Assembly: GCA_022791815.1 (NCBI GenBank)
Contig: JAAVZU010000027.1
Coordinates: 23,017-87,016 of the forward strand
Direction of reading: 5' to 3'
Origin: Lachnospiraceae bacterium
GTDB taxonomy: Bacteria > Bacillota > Clostridia > Lachnospirales > Lachnospiraceae
DNA: 64,000 nt
Position 1 is the stretch's first letter. Every line of letters starts with the position of its first letter. Below are positions 18,818 to 27,439 of the stretch, one piece after another. Position numbers and translations under genes: made by a program. Below the pieces are notes generated by a model. The model ran no database searches. It was given only the letters and a program-made list of their open reading frames with translations, and had not been told where the DNA came from.

Positions 18818-20162
18818 TTAATAACTTAACACTTTATTGCCATAATCCCCGAAGCTACGGTTTGGTACAGTCATATTTTCTTTTCTAGCCCCTCTTATCA
18901 AATAATATTTGCAGGTAACTGTATTTATCCTAAAATCATTTTGACCAATAATTGCCCATTCCAAAAGCATCGCAGCTACTCCTGCTGTATGAGCGGCTGA
19001 TATACTAGTTCCACTTCGTTCCCCATAGCGCAGCCTGGACACTGGACCATATACATCAACTCCAGGTGCAGCAATATCTGGTTTAATAGAGTTATTAGCA
19101 GTATATCCTCTACTGGATTCCAAAAAAATACTATTATTCCGATGATTGAAGGCAGCTACTGTTATAACCCGGTTTACATTTCCTGGTTCACACAGAGTCA
19201 CATCAGGTGAAGGATAAATAAATGCTGTCCTTTCGGAAATAAATTCCCGCATAGGAAGCCATATATTATAGGGGATACTTTCCGTATCTAAATTATATAC
19301 CCTGATACGCCAAATACCTTCTGTTGGATTTCTTACCCGAATGGCTATTAATTCTTTCCCTGAATAGTATTCAACCCTTTCATAATGTACAAAGATCTTG
19401 GTTTTCTCAAATACAAAATCAATAGTTTGTTCATAACTTCGCACAGGAACGCGCTCCGTAAATTCTCCAGACGGTGAAACAAATCCTATGGACAAAGAAC
19501 CTATGGTACCAGACCATAACTCCATAGTAAAATCTTCATTCTCCTCTACATCCAGCTCCACTTCTTCATCTGCTCCGCCTCCCAATATACTGGCAAAATG
19601 ATGCCCTAAATTGTTTTCATTTCCTCCTGCTACCACAGTACAAACCCCTCCTATGGAACCTACCTGATTCAGATAGGCTCCAAGAGGCAACATTCCCTCA
19701 TGGCTTCCAGAATTGGAACCAACTCCTAAGCAAATAACAAGTGCCCGCTGCATTTGTCTGGCTTTTTGCCTTAAATATTCTACTCCCATCATAATATCAT
19801 TTTCCTGATAACAAGGTATTCCACTCTTTATTCCATAAAAGCTACGCAAGTTTTCTTTTGCCTCTTTTAGCTTTACCATAAGTATAGTAGCATTTGGTGC
19901 TACCCCAGTAAAATCTTCCTCCTCTGAAATATTTCCTGCAGCAATAGCGGCCATAAAAGTACCATGATAATCTATATCCTGATGTGGTATCATTTCTCTT
20001 GGATTATCACTTTGCAAGGCTCTTGTAATATCCTCTTTTTTATATTCCACTCCATAAGGAACCTCTCCATTTCCTTCTTCTGTCTGCACCGATTGATCCC
20101 AGATATACGCAATGCGGCTACTGCCATCTTGATTTTGAAAAAGAGGATTAGTAAAATCTATC
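18818..20162 (-). pseudogene. CspB-like S8 (subtilisin) protease, 3' fragment separated from its 5' part
   Basis: Homology begins with IDFTNPLF near 20161 and runs to the stop at 18818, about 447 residues. The catalytic His is in DYHGTFMAA and the catalytic Ser in GTSISAAHTAG, with the inserted jelly-roll-like part typical of CspB-type proteases between them. The catalytic Asp motif DTG is absent here and sits at the end of the fragment at 28216-28551. The open frame continues upstream of the junction into element DNA to a stop at 20210-20212 without ATG, GTG or TTG; the first possible start is GTG at 20089. As it stands this fragment cannot make an active protease. Excision of the intervening DNA would restore the gene. 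Confidence 0.9.
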
Positions 20163-20175
20163 CCCTCTTGAGTTT
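20155..20175 (-). other. Right junction of the riboflavin element (attachment-site half)
   Basis: On the minus strand the sequence reads ACTCAAGA then GGGG then ATAGATTTTAC. The part after the G run is protease coding sequence; the part before it is element DNA just behind the last recombinase gene. The G run matches the one at the other junction (28221-28225). Confidence 0.75.
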
Positions 20176-20183
20176 CTTTTTTG

Positions 20184-21059
20184 CTAAATTTTATGAAACA
20201 ATTCTTCTGTTACAATCTTTTCATGATGATCTTTTTGAATTATCCATTGACATGATGAAGTTTTTCGGCTTGGTCCTCCGACATATTCTTTCTCATATTT
20301 CCCTTGAATCATTTCGCCGATATATACTCTGTTTTTTAAGATATTCCATATAGTAGCTGGATGCCAATGATATTCTTTTTTACTTATTTTGCCTGCCCGG
20401 TATTCTTTTGGCGTTTTTATCTGCATTTCATTAAATAATTTTGCTATTTCTGTAACACTATAACCTTCTGCTGCTAATTGGAATATTTTTCTAACTACTT
20501 TGGCTTCCTCTTCTTTTATTCTAATTTTATGTCTATCAGAAGGATGTTTTTCATAACCAAAAGGCGTATTTGCACTTACATAAATGCCTGCCTTTTTTTT
20601 AGCTTTTAATGCACTTTTTACCTTATGGGAAATATCCTTGCTGTATAAGTCATAACATAGCCCACGAAACTGCATATCCAATCCTAGAATTTGCTCTGGA
20701 TATTGCTGGCTGTCATATCCATCATTTACTGAAATAAAACGAACTTGATGTGCAGGAAATAAAATCTCCAAATACTCACCCAATAATAAATAATCCCTTG
20801 CCAACCTGGAAAAATCTTTTACCAGAATACAATCTATTTCTTCCTCTTTTACCAGACTAAGCAGTCTTTTTAATGCAGGACGTTCCTCATTTATCCCGCT
20901 GTATCCATCATCCGAAAACTCCACTATCTTGTAATTTTCCCCCAAAAACTCTTTTTGAATAAACTTTTGTAATAAATTTCTTTGTCCAGAAATACTCTGG
21001 CTCTCTTCTCTACTAAAATTCTCTTTTGAGATCCGCAAATATATTCCAATCTTATACAT
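20184..21059 (-). CDS. Short serine recombinase, third gene of trio B (catalytic and recombinase domains only)
   Basis: The protein has 291 residues: resolvase domain with S11 in IYLRIS and VKDFSRLARDYLLLGEYL, and recombinase domain with FGYEKHPSD and WNILKNRVYIGEMIQGKYE. It ends at EELFHKI, where the trio A counterpart goes on for about 200 residues of zinc ribbon and coiled coil. The stop lies about 20 bp from the element junction, so the shortening may mark the element end instead of random decay. Catalytic residues are kept. It follows the second recombinase after 22 bp and overlaps the open frame of the protease fragment by 26 bp. Confidence 0.88.
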   Translation of the reverse strand: MYKIGIYLRISKENFSREESQSISGQRNLLQKFIQKEFLGENYKIVEFSDDGYSGINEERPALKRLLSLVKEEEIDCILVKDFSRLARDYLLLGEYLEILFPAHQVRFISVNDGYDSQQYPEQILGLDMQFRGLCYDLYSKDISHKVKSALKAKKKAGIYVSANTPFGYEKHPSDRHKIRIKEEEAKVVRKIFQLAAEGYSVTEIAKLFNEMQIKTPKEYRAGKISKKEYHWHPATIWNILKNRVYIGEMIQGKYEKEYVGGPSRKTSSCQWIIQKDHHEKIVTEELFHKI

Positions 21060-21081
21060 TTTCTATCTCCTTCTATGCCCT

Positions 21082-22053
21082 TTAATTGTTTTCTTGCTGG
21101 ATTTTTTTTGCTATTTCAAAAAACTTTTTTTTACATATTATTGGAGGATGTGTATTTCTTTGTACCAAATTCTCCAATAATTCCAATTCTCTCTCGGATC
21201 GGATTTTATATCTTTCTCCCGGTTTTTTTACCTTTACCATACATCCAAGATATATGGGATTGGTCAACATTTGTTTTATTCCTGTCACAGACCAATATTT
21301 TACATTAGATTTTTTTATTTCTTTTACTTTCCCCGTTTTTCGATATTCTCTTGGTGGGTTAATATTTCTTTGATGCAATATTTCTACAATATCTTTTATT
21401 TCTTCTTTGTCGGAATACCACTCATATATTTCCCTTACAATCTCTGCTGTTTCTTGTTCTATTTCCAGTTTTCTCCCTTCTATGCCTATTGTTATTTGAT
21501 ATCCATAGGGTGGTATTCCTCCAATATATTCTCCCTTTTCCCATTGCTGTTGTTTTACAGATGCTACTTTTCTGGAAATATCTCTTGCATACATTTCATT
21601 TACCAGATTCTTTAAAGAAAATACTTCTTCGCTTTCTCCCCACCTAAAACTGTCAAAAGAATCGTTTACTGCAATAACCCGTATATGATATTCGGTCAGA
21701 AATTTCTCTACATAATATCCTGTCTCCACATAATTTCTTCCAATCCGTGACAAATCCTTTGCTATAATGCAATTAATTTTTCCTTTTTTTGCGTCCTCAA
21801 TCATTTTTCTAAATCCATTTCTGTGAAAATTCATACCGCTTCTCCCAATATCAATATACAAATCTACCCATATCATATCAGGATTTTTCTTTATATACTC
21901 TCTACAAATAGCAATCTGGGTATCAATAGACTCCTCTTTTCGTTTATTCCCCTTCACTGATAATCTGGCATAAATTCCAACTTGATACTTCTTTTGTGGT
22001 TCTATTTTTTCCTTTGTTATCCTCTCAATTTTCTTTCTTGAACTTCTAGCCAA
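21082..22053 (-). CDS. Short serine recombinase, second gene of trio B
   Basis: The protein has 323 residues. It has the same basic N-terminal extension as its trio A counterpart, with the nucleophile at the same position (S32 in GIYARLS), plus IIAKDLSRIGRNYVETG and a recombinase domain. It ends shortly after a VQRNTHPPIICKKKF segment and lacks both zinc ribbon and coiled coil. The start overlaps the end of the first recombinase by 37 bp, which suggests translational coupling. In trio A the second protein has also lost the zinc-ribbon cysteines but keeps its coiled coil. Confidence 0.88.
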   Translation of the reverse strand: MARSSRKKIERITKEKIEPQKKYQVGIYARLSVKGNKRKEESIDTQIAICREYIKKNPDMIWVDLYIDIGRSGMNFHRNGFRKMIEDAKKGKINCIIAKDLSRIGRNYVETGYYVEKFLTEYHIRVIAVNDSFDSFRWGESEEVFSLKNLVNEMYARDISRKVASVKQQQWEKGEYIGGIPPYGYQITIGIEGRKLEIEQETAEIVREIYEWYSDKEEIKDIVEILHQRNINPPREYRKTGKVKEIKKSNVKYWSVTGIKQMLTNPIYLGCMVKVKKPGERYKIRSERELELLENLVQRNTHPPIICKKKFFEIAKKIQQENN

Positions 22054-23291
22054 AAAACCACCTCTATCTTATCTTTATCATAAACATATATTCTTTCTAC
22101 AAATGTAGTTAATAACTTTCTATCTACTTTTTCTGCCTGAATTGTTGGCATTTGTTCTAATATTTTTTGTTCCAATACTTCCTCTGCTATGCTATGACGG
22201 GTACATCCCCTTCCCCTGTTATGAGTTCCACAAATATAATAGATTCTATCCCCTGCCTTACCATGATTTTTCCTTCGGTGCATTTGTTCCCCACAATCCC
22301 CACAGTATAAAAATCCTGCAAATTTATAGGATGTTTTCTCTTTTTTTAATGCCCTGCAGTCTGCCATAAGAAGTCTACCCACTAGTTCAAAATCTTTCTT
22401 ATTTATCAGCGGTTCATGCATACCTGAAACTCTGACCCACTGGTCTTTATCTTTTATCTGTACTTTCTTCATTTTATAATTTAGCTTTCCTGTTTTTCCC
22501 TGTACTAATGTACCAAGATAAGTTTCATCCTGCAAAATTCTTCGGATAGTTACCTGTGACCATTGGGTATTTTCATCTTTTACAAATCCGGAAAAATACT
22601 GCTCCCCTTTGGATTTTTTATAAGCATAAGGTGATAACACTCCTAATTTATTTAACTTATCTGCAATCGCATTTGGACTATATCCTTCTATTTTCCATTG
22701 AAATATTTTTTTTACTATGCAGGCAGCCTCTTCATCCACTACAAGATGGTGATGGTTACCTCTCTCTCTTTTATATCCATATACGGGAAATGCCCCAATA
22801 AATTCCCCCTTTTCTCTTTTTATTTTCTGGCAGCTTCTTACTTTTTTAGAAATATCCCTGCAATAAAAATCATTGATAAAGTTTTTTACAGGAACCATTA
22901 AATCTCTCTCATTAAAATCTGCATACAGAGAATCAAAGTTATCATTAATGGCAATAAACCGAACAAAAAAAGCCGGAAAGGTTTTTTGAATTAACCTTCC
23001 GACTTCTATATAGTCTCGTCCCAATCTGGATAAGTCCTTTACAATAACACAATTTACCACACCATCTTCAATTGCCTTCATCATGGATAAAAATCCTGGT
23101 CTGTTAAAATGTAATCCTGACCAGCCATCATCTACATAAGTATCATAAATAGCCATATCTTTCTGTTCATCAATAAAATTTTCAATCAATGTCCTTTGAG
23201 AAGAAATACTATTACTTTCTTTTTGATAATCTGTAAATGCTTCTTTATCCTCCCTGCTCAATCGAAGATATATGGCAACCTTATAGAGCAA
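22017..23291 (-). CDS. Serine recombinase with zinc ribbon, first gene of trio B
   Basis: This 424-residue protein starts at TTG 23291 with AGGAAGTGG upstream. It has a resolvase domain with S12 in IYLRLSRED and VIVKDLSRLGRDYIEVG, a recombinase domain, and an intact zinc ribbon (YCGDCGEQMHRR, then YYICGTHNRGRGCTRHS). Almost no coiled coil follows: the chain jumps to the conserved C-terminal FVERIYVYDKDKIEVVFWL. Compared with the 539-residue counterpart in trio A about 100 residues of coiled coil are missing. It is the only member of trio B that keeps a zinc ribbon, so it may supply DNA binding for the set. Confidence 0.9.
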   Translation of the reverse strand: MLYKVAIYLRLSREDKEAFTDYQKESNSISSQRTLIENFIDEQKDMAIYDTYVDDGWSGLHFNRPGFLSMMKAIEDGVVNCVIVKDLSRLGRDYIEVGRLIQKTFPAFFVRFIAINDNFDSLYADFNERDLMVPVKNFINDFYCRDISKKVRSCQKIKREKGEFIGAFPVYGYKRERGNHHHLVVDEEAACIVKKIFQWKIEGYSPNAIADKLNKLGVLSPYAYKKSKGEQYFSGFVKDENTQWSQVTIRRILQDETYLGTLVQGKTGKLNYKMKKVQIKDKDQWVRVSGMHEPLINKKDFELVGRLLMADCRALKKEKTSYKFAGFLYCGDCGEQMHRRKNHGKAGDRIYYICGTHNRGRGCTRHSIAEEVLEQKILEQMPTIQAEKVDRKLLTTFVERIYVYDKDKIEVVFWLEVQERKLRG

Positions 23292-23339
23292 TTCTTACCA
23301 CTTCCTACATGGGGTTCTGTTATTATTTTATTGTGTATT

Positions 23340-23412
23340 GTAACAGTTCAGAACCACGAACATCTACCTTTAAGCCCATAAATATTTGCCTTTGGCGAGG
23401 GGGCTTAAACAT
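23340..23412. repeat. Dispersed inverted repeat, family 1 (composite form), between ribH and trio B
   Basis: GTAACAGTTCAGAACCACGA is followed by a hairpin, on the minus strand GTTTAAGCCCCC...GGGCTTAAA, with an inner GCCAAAGGC. Similar composites occur at 40499-40563 and 46926-46998. The hairpin could weaken read-through from the riboflavin genes into the recombinases, but no U run follows it. Confidence 0.6.
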
Positions 23413-23439
23413 TGCAAAAGTTATTTTTTCATATGAAAC

Positions 23440-23910
23440 TTAAAATTGACTTACTAAATTTACCATTTCAATAGCAGAAAGGGCACAATCATATCCCTTA
23501 TTTCCTGCCTTTGTTCCAGCACGCTCAATTGCCTGCTCAATATTTTCTGTTGTTACAATGCCAAATAAAACAGGAATTCCTGTGTTCATTCCTACTTGTG
23601 CAATTCCCTTAGATACTTCATTACATACATAATCATAATGACTAGTTGCACCACGGATTACCGTTCCCACACAAATAACAGCATCAAACTTTCCAGACTC
23701 CGCCATCTTCTTTGCCATAACTGGAATTTCAAATGCTCCTGGCACCCATGCTGCTGTAATATTTTCTTCTTCTACACCATGTCTTACCAAACCGTCTACT
23801 GCTCCGCTTAAAAGTTTACTTACAATAAATTCATTAAAACGTGCTGCAACGATTCCTACTTTCATACCTTCTTTTGCTACTAACTTTCCTTCTACTACTT
23901 TAATTCCCAT
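23440..23910 (-). CDS. ribH: 6,7-dimethyl-8-ribityllumazine synthase
   Basis: RibH condenses the dihydroxybutanone phosphate made by RibB with the pyrimidine made by RibD to give lumazine. The 156-residue protein (ATG at 23910, AAGGAG upstream; a TTG at 23928 is less likely) has [19 protein letters not shown] and [13 protein letters not shown] with the catalytic His, then [17 protein letters not shown]. The length is typical. It is the last gene of the riboflavin operon and lies inside the integrative element. Confidence 0.96.
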   Translation of the reverse strand: MGIKVVEGKLVAKEGMKVGIVAARFNEFIVSKLLSGAVDGLVRHGVEEENITAAWVPGAFEIPVMAKKMAESGKFDAVICVGTVIRGATSHYDYVCNEVSKGIAQVGMNTGIPVLFGIVTTENIEQAIERAGTKAGNKGYDCALSAIEMVNLVSQF

Positions 23911-23951
23911 ATCTATTCTCCTTTTCAAATTTTAGTTGTCTTTTTGTCTTT

Positions 23952-23979
23952 GTAACTATCCAGATTTATGAGCAGTTAC
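23952..23979. repeat. Dispersed inverted repeat, family 1 (short form), between ribBA and ribH
   Basis: GTAACTATCCAGATTTATGAGCAGTTAC is one palindrome-like unit with imperfect arms; it matches the family end sequence GTAACTGTTCA. It sits in the 76-bp gap between the two genes. Confidence 0.5.
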
Positions 23980-23986
23980 CTAAATT

Positions 23987-25198
23987 TTATAAATCAATTT
24001 CTTTAAAGACATGTCCCATACGTTCTTTTTTTACTTTCAGATAATCTACATTCGTATCCTTTGGGGCAATTTCAATAGGTATTCTCTTTGTTACCTTTAT
24101 ACCAAATCCATCTAATCCATATACCTTTGTTGGATTATTTGTCAGTAAATTTAAAGACTTCACTCCCAGGTCTCTTAATATTTGTGCACCTACCCAATAT
24201 TCACGAAGGTCTGGTGCGAAACCAAGTTTTATATTGGCATCTACGGTATCATACCCTTGCTCTTGCAGCTCATAGGCCTTTAACTTGTTAATTAGTCCTA
24301 TTCCTCGTCCTTCCTGACGCATATAAAGAACAATTCCTCGTCCTTTTTCTTCAATGCATTTCATGGCAGATGCCAACTGTTCCCCACAATCACAACGGTT
24401 AGACCCAAATACATCTCCTGTCAGGCATTCCGAATGTACACGGCATAGCACATCCTCACCATCGTTAATATCCCCTTTTACCAATGCTACATGATGTTCC
24501 CCTGTTATATCATTTACATATCCAAACATTTTAAAATTACCATATTTTGTAGGCATTTTTACTTCTGCCTCTTTAATTACATGTTTTTCATGAATGCGGC
24601 AATAATCCTGCAAAGCCTTAATGGTAATAAATTTCAATCCATATTCTTTAGCAAGTTCCCAAATCTTTGGTGTCTGCATCATGGTTCCATCCTCATCCAT
24701 AATTTCACAGCAAAGTCCACATTCTTTTAAACCTGCTAAGCGACATAAATCTACAGTTGCTTCTGTATGCCCATTTCTAGTCAACACACCACCATGTCTT
24801 GCTACCAAAGGAAACATGTGTCCTGGATGACGGAAATCTTCTGGTTTTGCACCTTCTTCCACACACTTCATGGCAGTAAGAGAACGCTCCACAGCTGAAA
24901 TACCTGTAGTTGTATCCACATGGTCAATAGATACCGTAAACGCTGTTTCATGATTATCTGTATTATGTGTAACCATTTGTGCCAGACCAAGCTTGTCCGC
25001 CAATTCCTTAGACATAGGCATACAAATTAGTCCTTTTGCTAATCTTGCCATAAAATTTACATTCTCTGGCGTGGCAAACTCAGCAGCACAAATCATATCT
25101 CCTTCATTTTCTCTATCTGGATCATCTGTAACCAAAATTATTTTGCCATTTCTTAAATCTTCCAGTGCTTCTTCTACCGTGTTATATTCGTATTCCAT
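23987..25198 (-). CDS. ribBA: Bifunctional 3,4-dihydroxy-2-butanone 4-phosphate synthase / GTP cyclohydrolase II
   Basis: The N-terminal half (RibB) converts ribulose 5-phosphate and shows [17 protein letters not shown] and [14 protein letters not shown]. The C-terminal half (RibA) opens GTP and shows [20 protein letters not shown] with the zinc cysteines and [17 protein letters not shown] place the start at ATG 25198 (403 residues), with AAAGGAGT about 11 bp upstream; GTG 25210 overlaps that site. Both domains look complete. Together with RibD, RibE and RibH this makes a full pathway from GTP and ribulose 5-phosphate, except the unassigned phosphatase. Confidence 0.95.
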   Translation of the reverse strand: MEYEYNTVEEALEDLRNGKIILVTDDPDRENEGDMICAAEFATPENVNFMARLAKGLICMPMSKELADKLGLAQMVTHNTDNHETAFTVSIDHVDTTTGISAVERSLTAMKCVEEGAKPEDFRHPGHMFPLVARHGGVLTRNGHTEATVDLCRLAGLKECGLCCEIMDEDGTMMQTPKIWELAKEYGLKFITIKALQDYCRIHEKHVIKEAEVKMPTKYGNFKMFGYVNDITGEHHVALVKGDINDGEDVLCRVHSECLTGDVFGSNRCDCGEQLASAMKCIEEKGRGIVLYMRQEGRGIGLINKLKAYELQEQGYDTVDANIKLGFAPDLREYWVGAQILRDLGVKSLNLLTNNPTKVYGLDGFGIKVTKRIPIEIAPKDTNVDYLKVKKERMGHVFKEIDL

Positions 25199-25253
25199 CC
25201 TATAAAACACTCCTTTCTAATGTTATTGTAATAGGTATTTGCAATCTGAATAA

Positions 25254-25898
25254 TTAAAAACCATATTTCCGCAAAAATTCCTCTGTAATAATACTTTCTT
25301 TTTGCTTTTGTTGTGGTTCTAAAAAACGTTGTACGTATTTTCCTATAACATCGTTTTCCAAATTTACTTTATCCCCCACTCTTTTTTGAGATAATATAGT
25401 ATTTCCTCCTGTGTGTGGGATAATAGATACCGCAAAGTCCTTTTCTGTAATTCTAGCTACCGTAAGACTGATACCATCTATTGCAATAGAGCCTTTTTCT
25501 ACAATTCCTTGTAGAATTTTTCTTGGTGCCGAAAGGGTATACCAGACAGCTGTTCCTTCTGGCTCTATAGAAATAATCTCGCCCATTCCATCAATATGCC
25601 CAGATACAATATGTCCACCAAATCTTCCATCTGCTGGCATAGCCCGTTCTAAATTCACAAAACTACCCATCTGCAAATCTCCAAGGCTGCTTCTCTGAAA
25701 AGTCTCTCCCATAACATCTGCTGTAAAATTGCCCCCATTTATACTAGTGACTGTCAAACAGACACCATTGACAGCAATACTATCACCTATCTTCGTTCCT
25801 TCTAGTATAATATCTGCCATAATAGAAAGCTTTCCAGTTACACCATTTTTTTCAATTCTTGCTACTTTTCCCACTTCCTCTACAATTCCCGTAAACAT
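25254..25898 (-). CDS. ribE: Riboflavin synthase alpha chain
   Basis: Riboflavin synthase dismutates two lumazine molecules into riboflavin. The 214-residue protein starts MFTGIVEEVGKV and consists of two homologous lumazine-binding repeats: the first with DSIAVNGVCLTVTS, the second with GSIAIDGISLTVARI, and FGGHIVSGHIDGMG between them. The length is normal. It lies between ribD and ribBA. Confidence 0.95.
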   Translation of the reverse strand: MFTGIVEEVGKVARIEKNGVTGKLSIMADIILEGTKIGDSIAVNGVCLTVTSINGGNFTADVMGETFQRSSLGDLQMGSFVNLERAMPADGRFGGHIVSGHIDGMGEIISIEPEGTAVWYTLSAPRKILQGIVEKGSIAIDGISLTVARITEKDFAVSIIPHTGGNTILSQKRVGDKVNLENDVIGKYVQRFLEPQQKQKESIITEEFLRKYGF

Positions 25899-25938
25899 AA
25901 CTGCCTCCTTTCTTTGAAGGATATTTGTAATTTTTATT

Positions 25939-25967
25939 GTAACTGTTCATGGTTCTGAACAGTTACT
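25939..25967. repeat. Dispersed inverted repeat, family 1 (short perfect form), between ribD and ribE
   Basis: GTAACTGTTCA-TGGTTC-TGAACAGTTAC is a perfect inverted repeat with 11-bp arms. It occupies the intergenic gap and could form a hairpin in the operon mRNA. Nearly the same unit is at 62558-62586, outside the element. Confidence 0.7.
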
Positions 25968-25969
25968 TT

Positions 25970-27067
25970 TTATTTCTTCATTTCTATTAATATATCTTCC
26001 CCAATTTTTTGAATCTGTTCTACCGAAAAAGAATATGCCTCCCTTGCTAAAGAAATACCTTCTCCTTCTACTGGTGTTTTTGACTGGCTTCCTCCAAACA
26101 TCTTTGGGGCCATATACACGTATGCCTTTTTTACCAGTTCCTCTCTCAATGCTGTATCATTTAGAATTCCTCCACCTTCCAGAAGTATACTATCTATTCC
26201 TTTTTCCCCAAGAATTTTCATAAGATATGTCAAATCAATCTTCTCTTCTTTTTTTGGAACTTCTATTATCTCCACATGTTTCTTGATAAGCTGTTCTTTT
26301 TTTTCTTTTTGCTTCTTTGTAAATTCCTGTCTTTTCACAGCCACAATCGTAGGAATCTTCTCTGCTGTCTCCACAATTTGACAATCTATTGGTATTCTAA
26401 GATTGCTGTCACAAATAATCCGGACAGGATCTCTTCCCTCTGGCATCCGGCAATTTAACATAGGATTGTCAGCAAGTAAAGTTCCAATTCCAATCATAAT
26501 CCCCATATAACGATGCCGAAGAAACTGTACATGCTCTCTTGCTTTTTCTCCCGTAATCCACTTAGAATCTCCTATCTTAGTAGCAATCTTTCCATCTGCT
26601 GTCATGGCATATTTCATCGCTACATAAGGTTGTTTCGTCGTAATATAATGAAAAAATATCTCATTTATTGCATCACATTCTGCCCTGCAAAAATCCTCTA
26701 TTACTTCAATACCTGCATCTCTAAGTTGTTTTACACCTTTACCTGCCACCAAAGGATTAGGGTCTCTGGAACCAATCACTACCCGTTTAATCTTATTTTC
26801 CATAATTGCCTCTGTGCAAGGTGGTGTCTTTCCATAATGGCAACAAGGTTCTAAAGTTACATATATAGTAGCACCTTTCGCGTCTTCCGTTAAATGGGCA
26901 ATCGCATTTCTCTCTGCATGTAATTGTCCACAACACTCATGATAACCTTCTCCTATAATCTTTCCATTTTTTACAATTACGGCTCCAACTATAGGATTAG
27001 GGTTTGTATATCCAATTCCCTTTTTGGCTAGTTCAATTGCCCGTTCCATATATTTTCTGTCTATCAT
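25970..27067 (-). CDS. ribD: Bifunctional pyrimidine deaminase / reductase
   Basis: RibD deaminates and reduces the product of GTP cyclohydrolase II. The N-terminal deaminase domain has the zinc motif HAERNAI and PCCHYGKTPPCTEAI. The C-terminal reductase domain has KYAMTADGKIATKIGDSKWITG, and LLEGGGILNDTAL near the end. The length is 365 residues, standard for the fused enzyme. AAAGGAAG precedes ATG 27067. It is the first gene behind the FMN riboswitch and thus the start of the regulated operon. Confidence 0.96.
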   Translation of the reverse strand: MIDRKYMERAIELAKKGIGYTNPNPIVGAVIVKNGKIIGEGYHECCGQLHAERNAIAHLTEDAKGATIYVTLEPCCHYGKTPPCTEAIMENKIKRVVIGSRDPNPLVAGKGVKQLRDAGIEVIEDFCRAECDAINEIFFHYITTKQPYVAMKYAMTADGKIATKIGDSKWITGEKAREHVQFLRHRYMGIMIGIGTLLADNPMLNCRMPEGRDPVRIICDSNLRIPIDCQIVETAEKIPTIVAVKRQEFTKKQKEKKEQLIKKHVEIIEVPKKEEKIDLTYLMKILGEKGIDSILLEGGGILNDTALREELVKKAYVYMAPKMFGGSQSKTPVEGEGISLAREAYSFSVEQIQKIGEDILIEMKK

Positions 27068-27114
27068 ATTTCTACTTCCTTTTATACAAACAAAGTGGAT
27101 AGTCCCACATCAGC

Positions 27115-27150
27115 TCTCCTGCCCCTCAAGATTGAGGGGATTGCATATAA
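27115..27150. repeat. Dispersed palindromic repeat, family 3 (copy 2) in the ribD leader
   Basis: CTCCTGCCCCTCAAGATTGA continues to a perfect CCCCTCAA-GA-TTGAGGGG palindrome (27122-27139) followed by ATTGCATATAA. It lies between the riboswitch terminator and ribD. Confidence 0.55.
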
Positions 27151-27190
27151 TTATTTTATACTACAGGAAATGTAAAATACTTTCCCATAA

Positions 27191-27222
27191 TATAAAAAGC
27201 CTTAGAATACTTCTAAGGCTTT
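27191..27222 (-). terminator. Terminator hairpin of the FMN riboswitch
   Basis: On the minus strand AAGCCTTAGAAGTATTCTAAGGCTT forms a strong hairpin followed by TTTATA. It lies between the FMN aptamer and ribD and is the likely off-switch formed when FMN is bound. Confidence 0.85.
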
Positions 27223-27283
27223 TTTGCTTTCACTGTAAAAAACATTTGCAAAATCCTATCTAATTATTTTGCAAATATTCTCT

Positions 27284-27402
27284 CACTTCTTCTCTCATCC
27301 AGACTATACTGTCGGCTTTGGAATTACACCAAATCATGCCTTTGGGCTTGCGGGCTTTTACCGCCGGTAGGGATTTACACCCTGCCTTGAAGAATTCTTT
27401 TT
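27284..27402 (-). ncRNA. FMN riboswitch (RFN element)
   Basis: The minus strand carries the conserved blocks of the RFN aptamer: CTTCAAGGCAGGGTGTAAAT, CCCTACCGGCGGT, AAGCCCGCAAGCCC and CCAAAGCCGACAGTATAGTC followed by TGGATGAGAGAAG. These are the highly conserved junction sequences of FMN riboswitches. An intrinsic terminator follows about 60 bp downstream, so control should be by premature termination when FMN is plentiful. The aptamer precedes ribD and would control ribD-ribE-ribBA-ribH, and by read-through perhaps trio B. Confidence 0.96.
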
Positions 27403-27439
27403 CAATTTGTTTTTATTATATACCTATCCTTTCCATAAA

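Noticed and set aside
18818..20089. The 423-codon frame as a complete subtilase with its own GTG start
   Set aside because: It lacks the catalytic Asp motif, which is present in the separate fragment at 28216-28551; homology extends upstream of the GTG to the junction.
20184..20209. Recombinase-protease fusion by frameshifting across the overlap at the right junction
   Set aside because: The overlap is short and there is no slippery sequence with a downstream structure that I can recognise; the junction explains the open frame better.
3599..23291. Chemotaxis operon as the centre of a composite transposon bounded by both recombinase trios
   Set aside because: The trios point the same way and the riboflavin element's own junctions are fixed inside the protease gene, so trio B belongs to that element and not to a composite unit.
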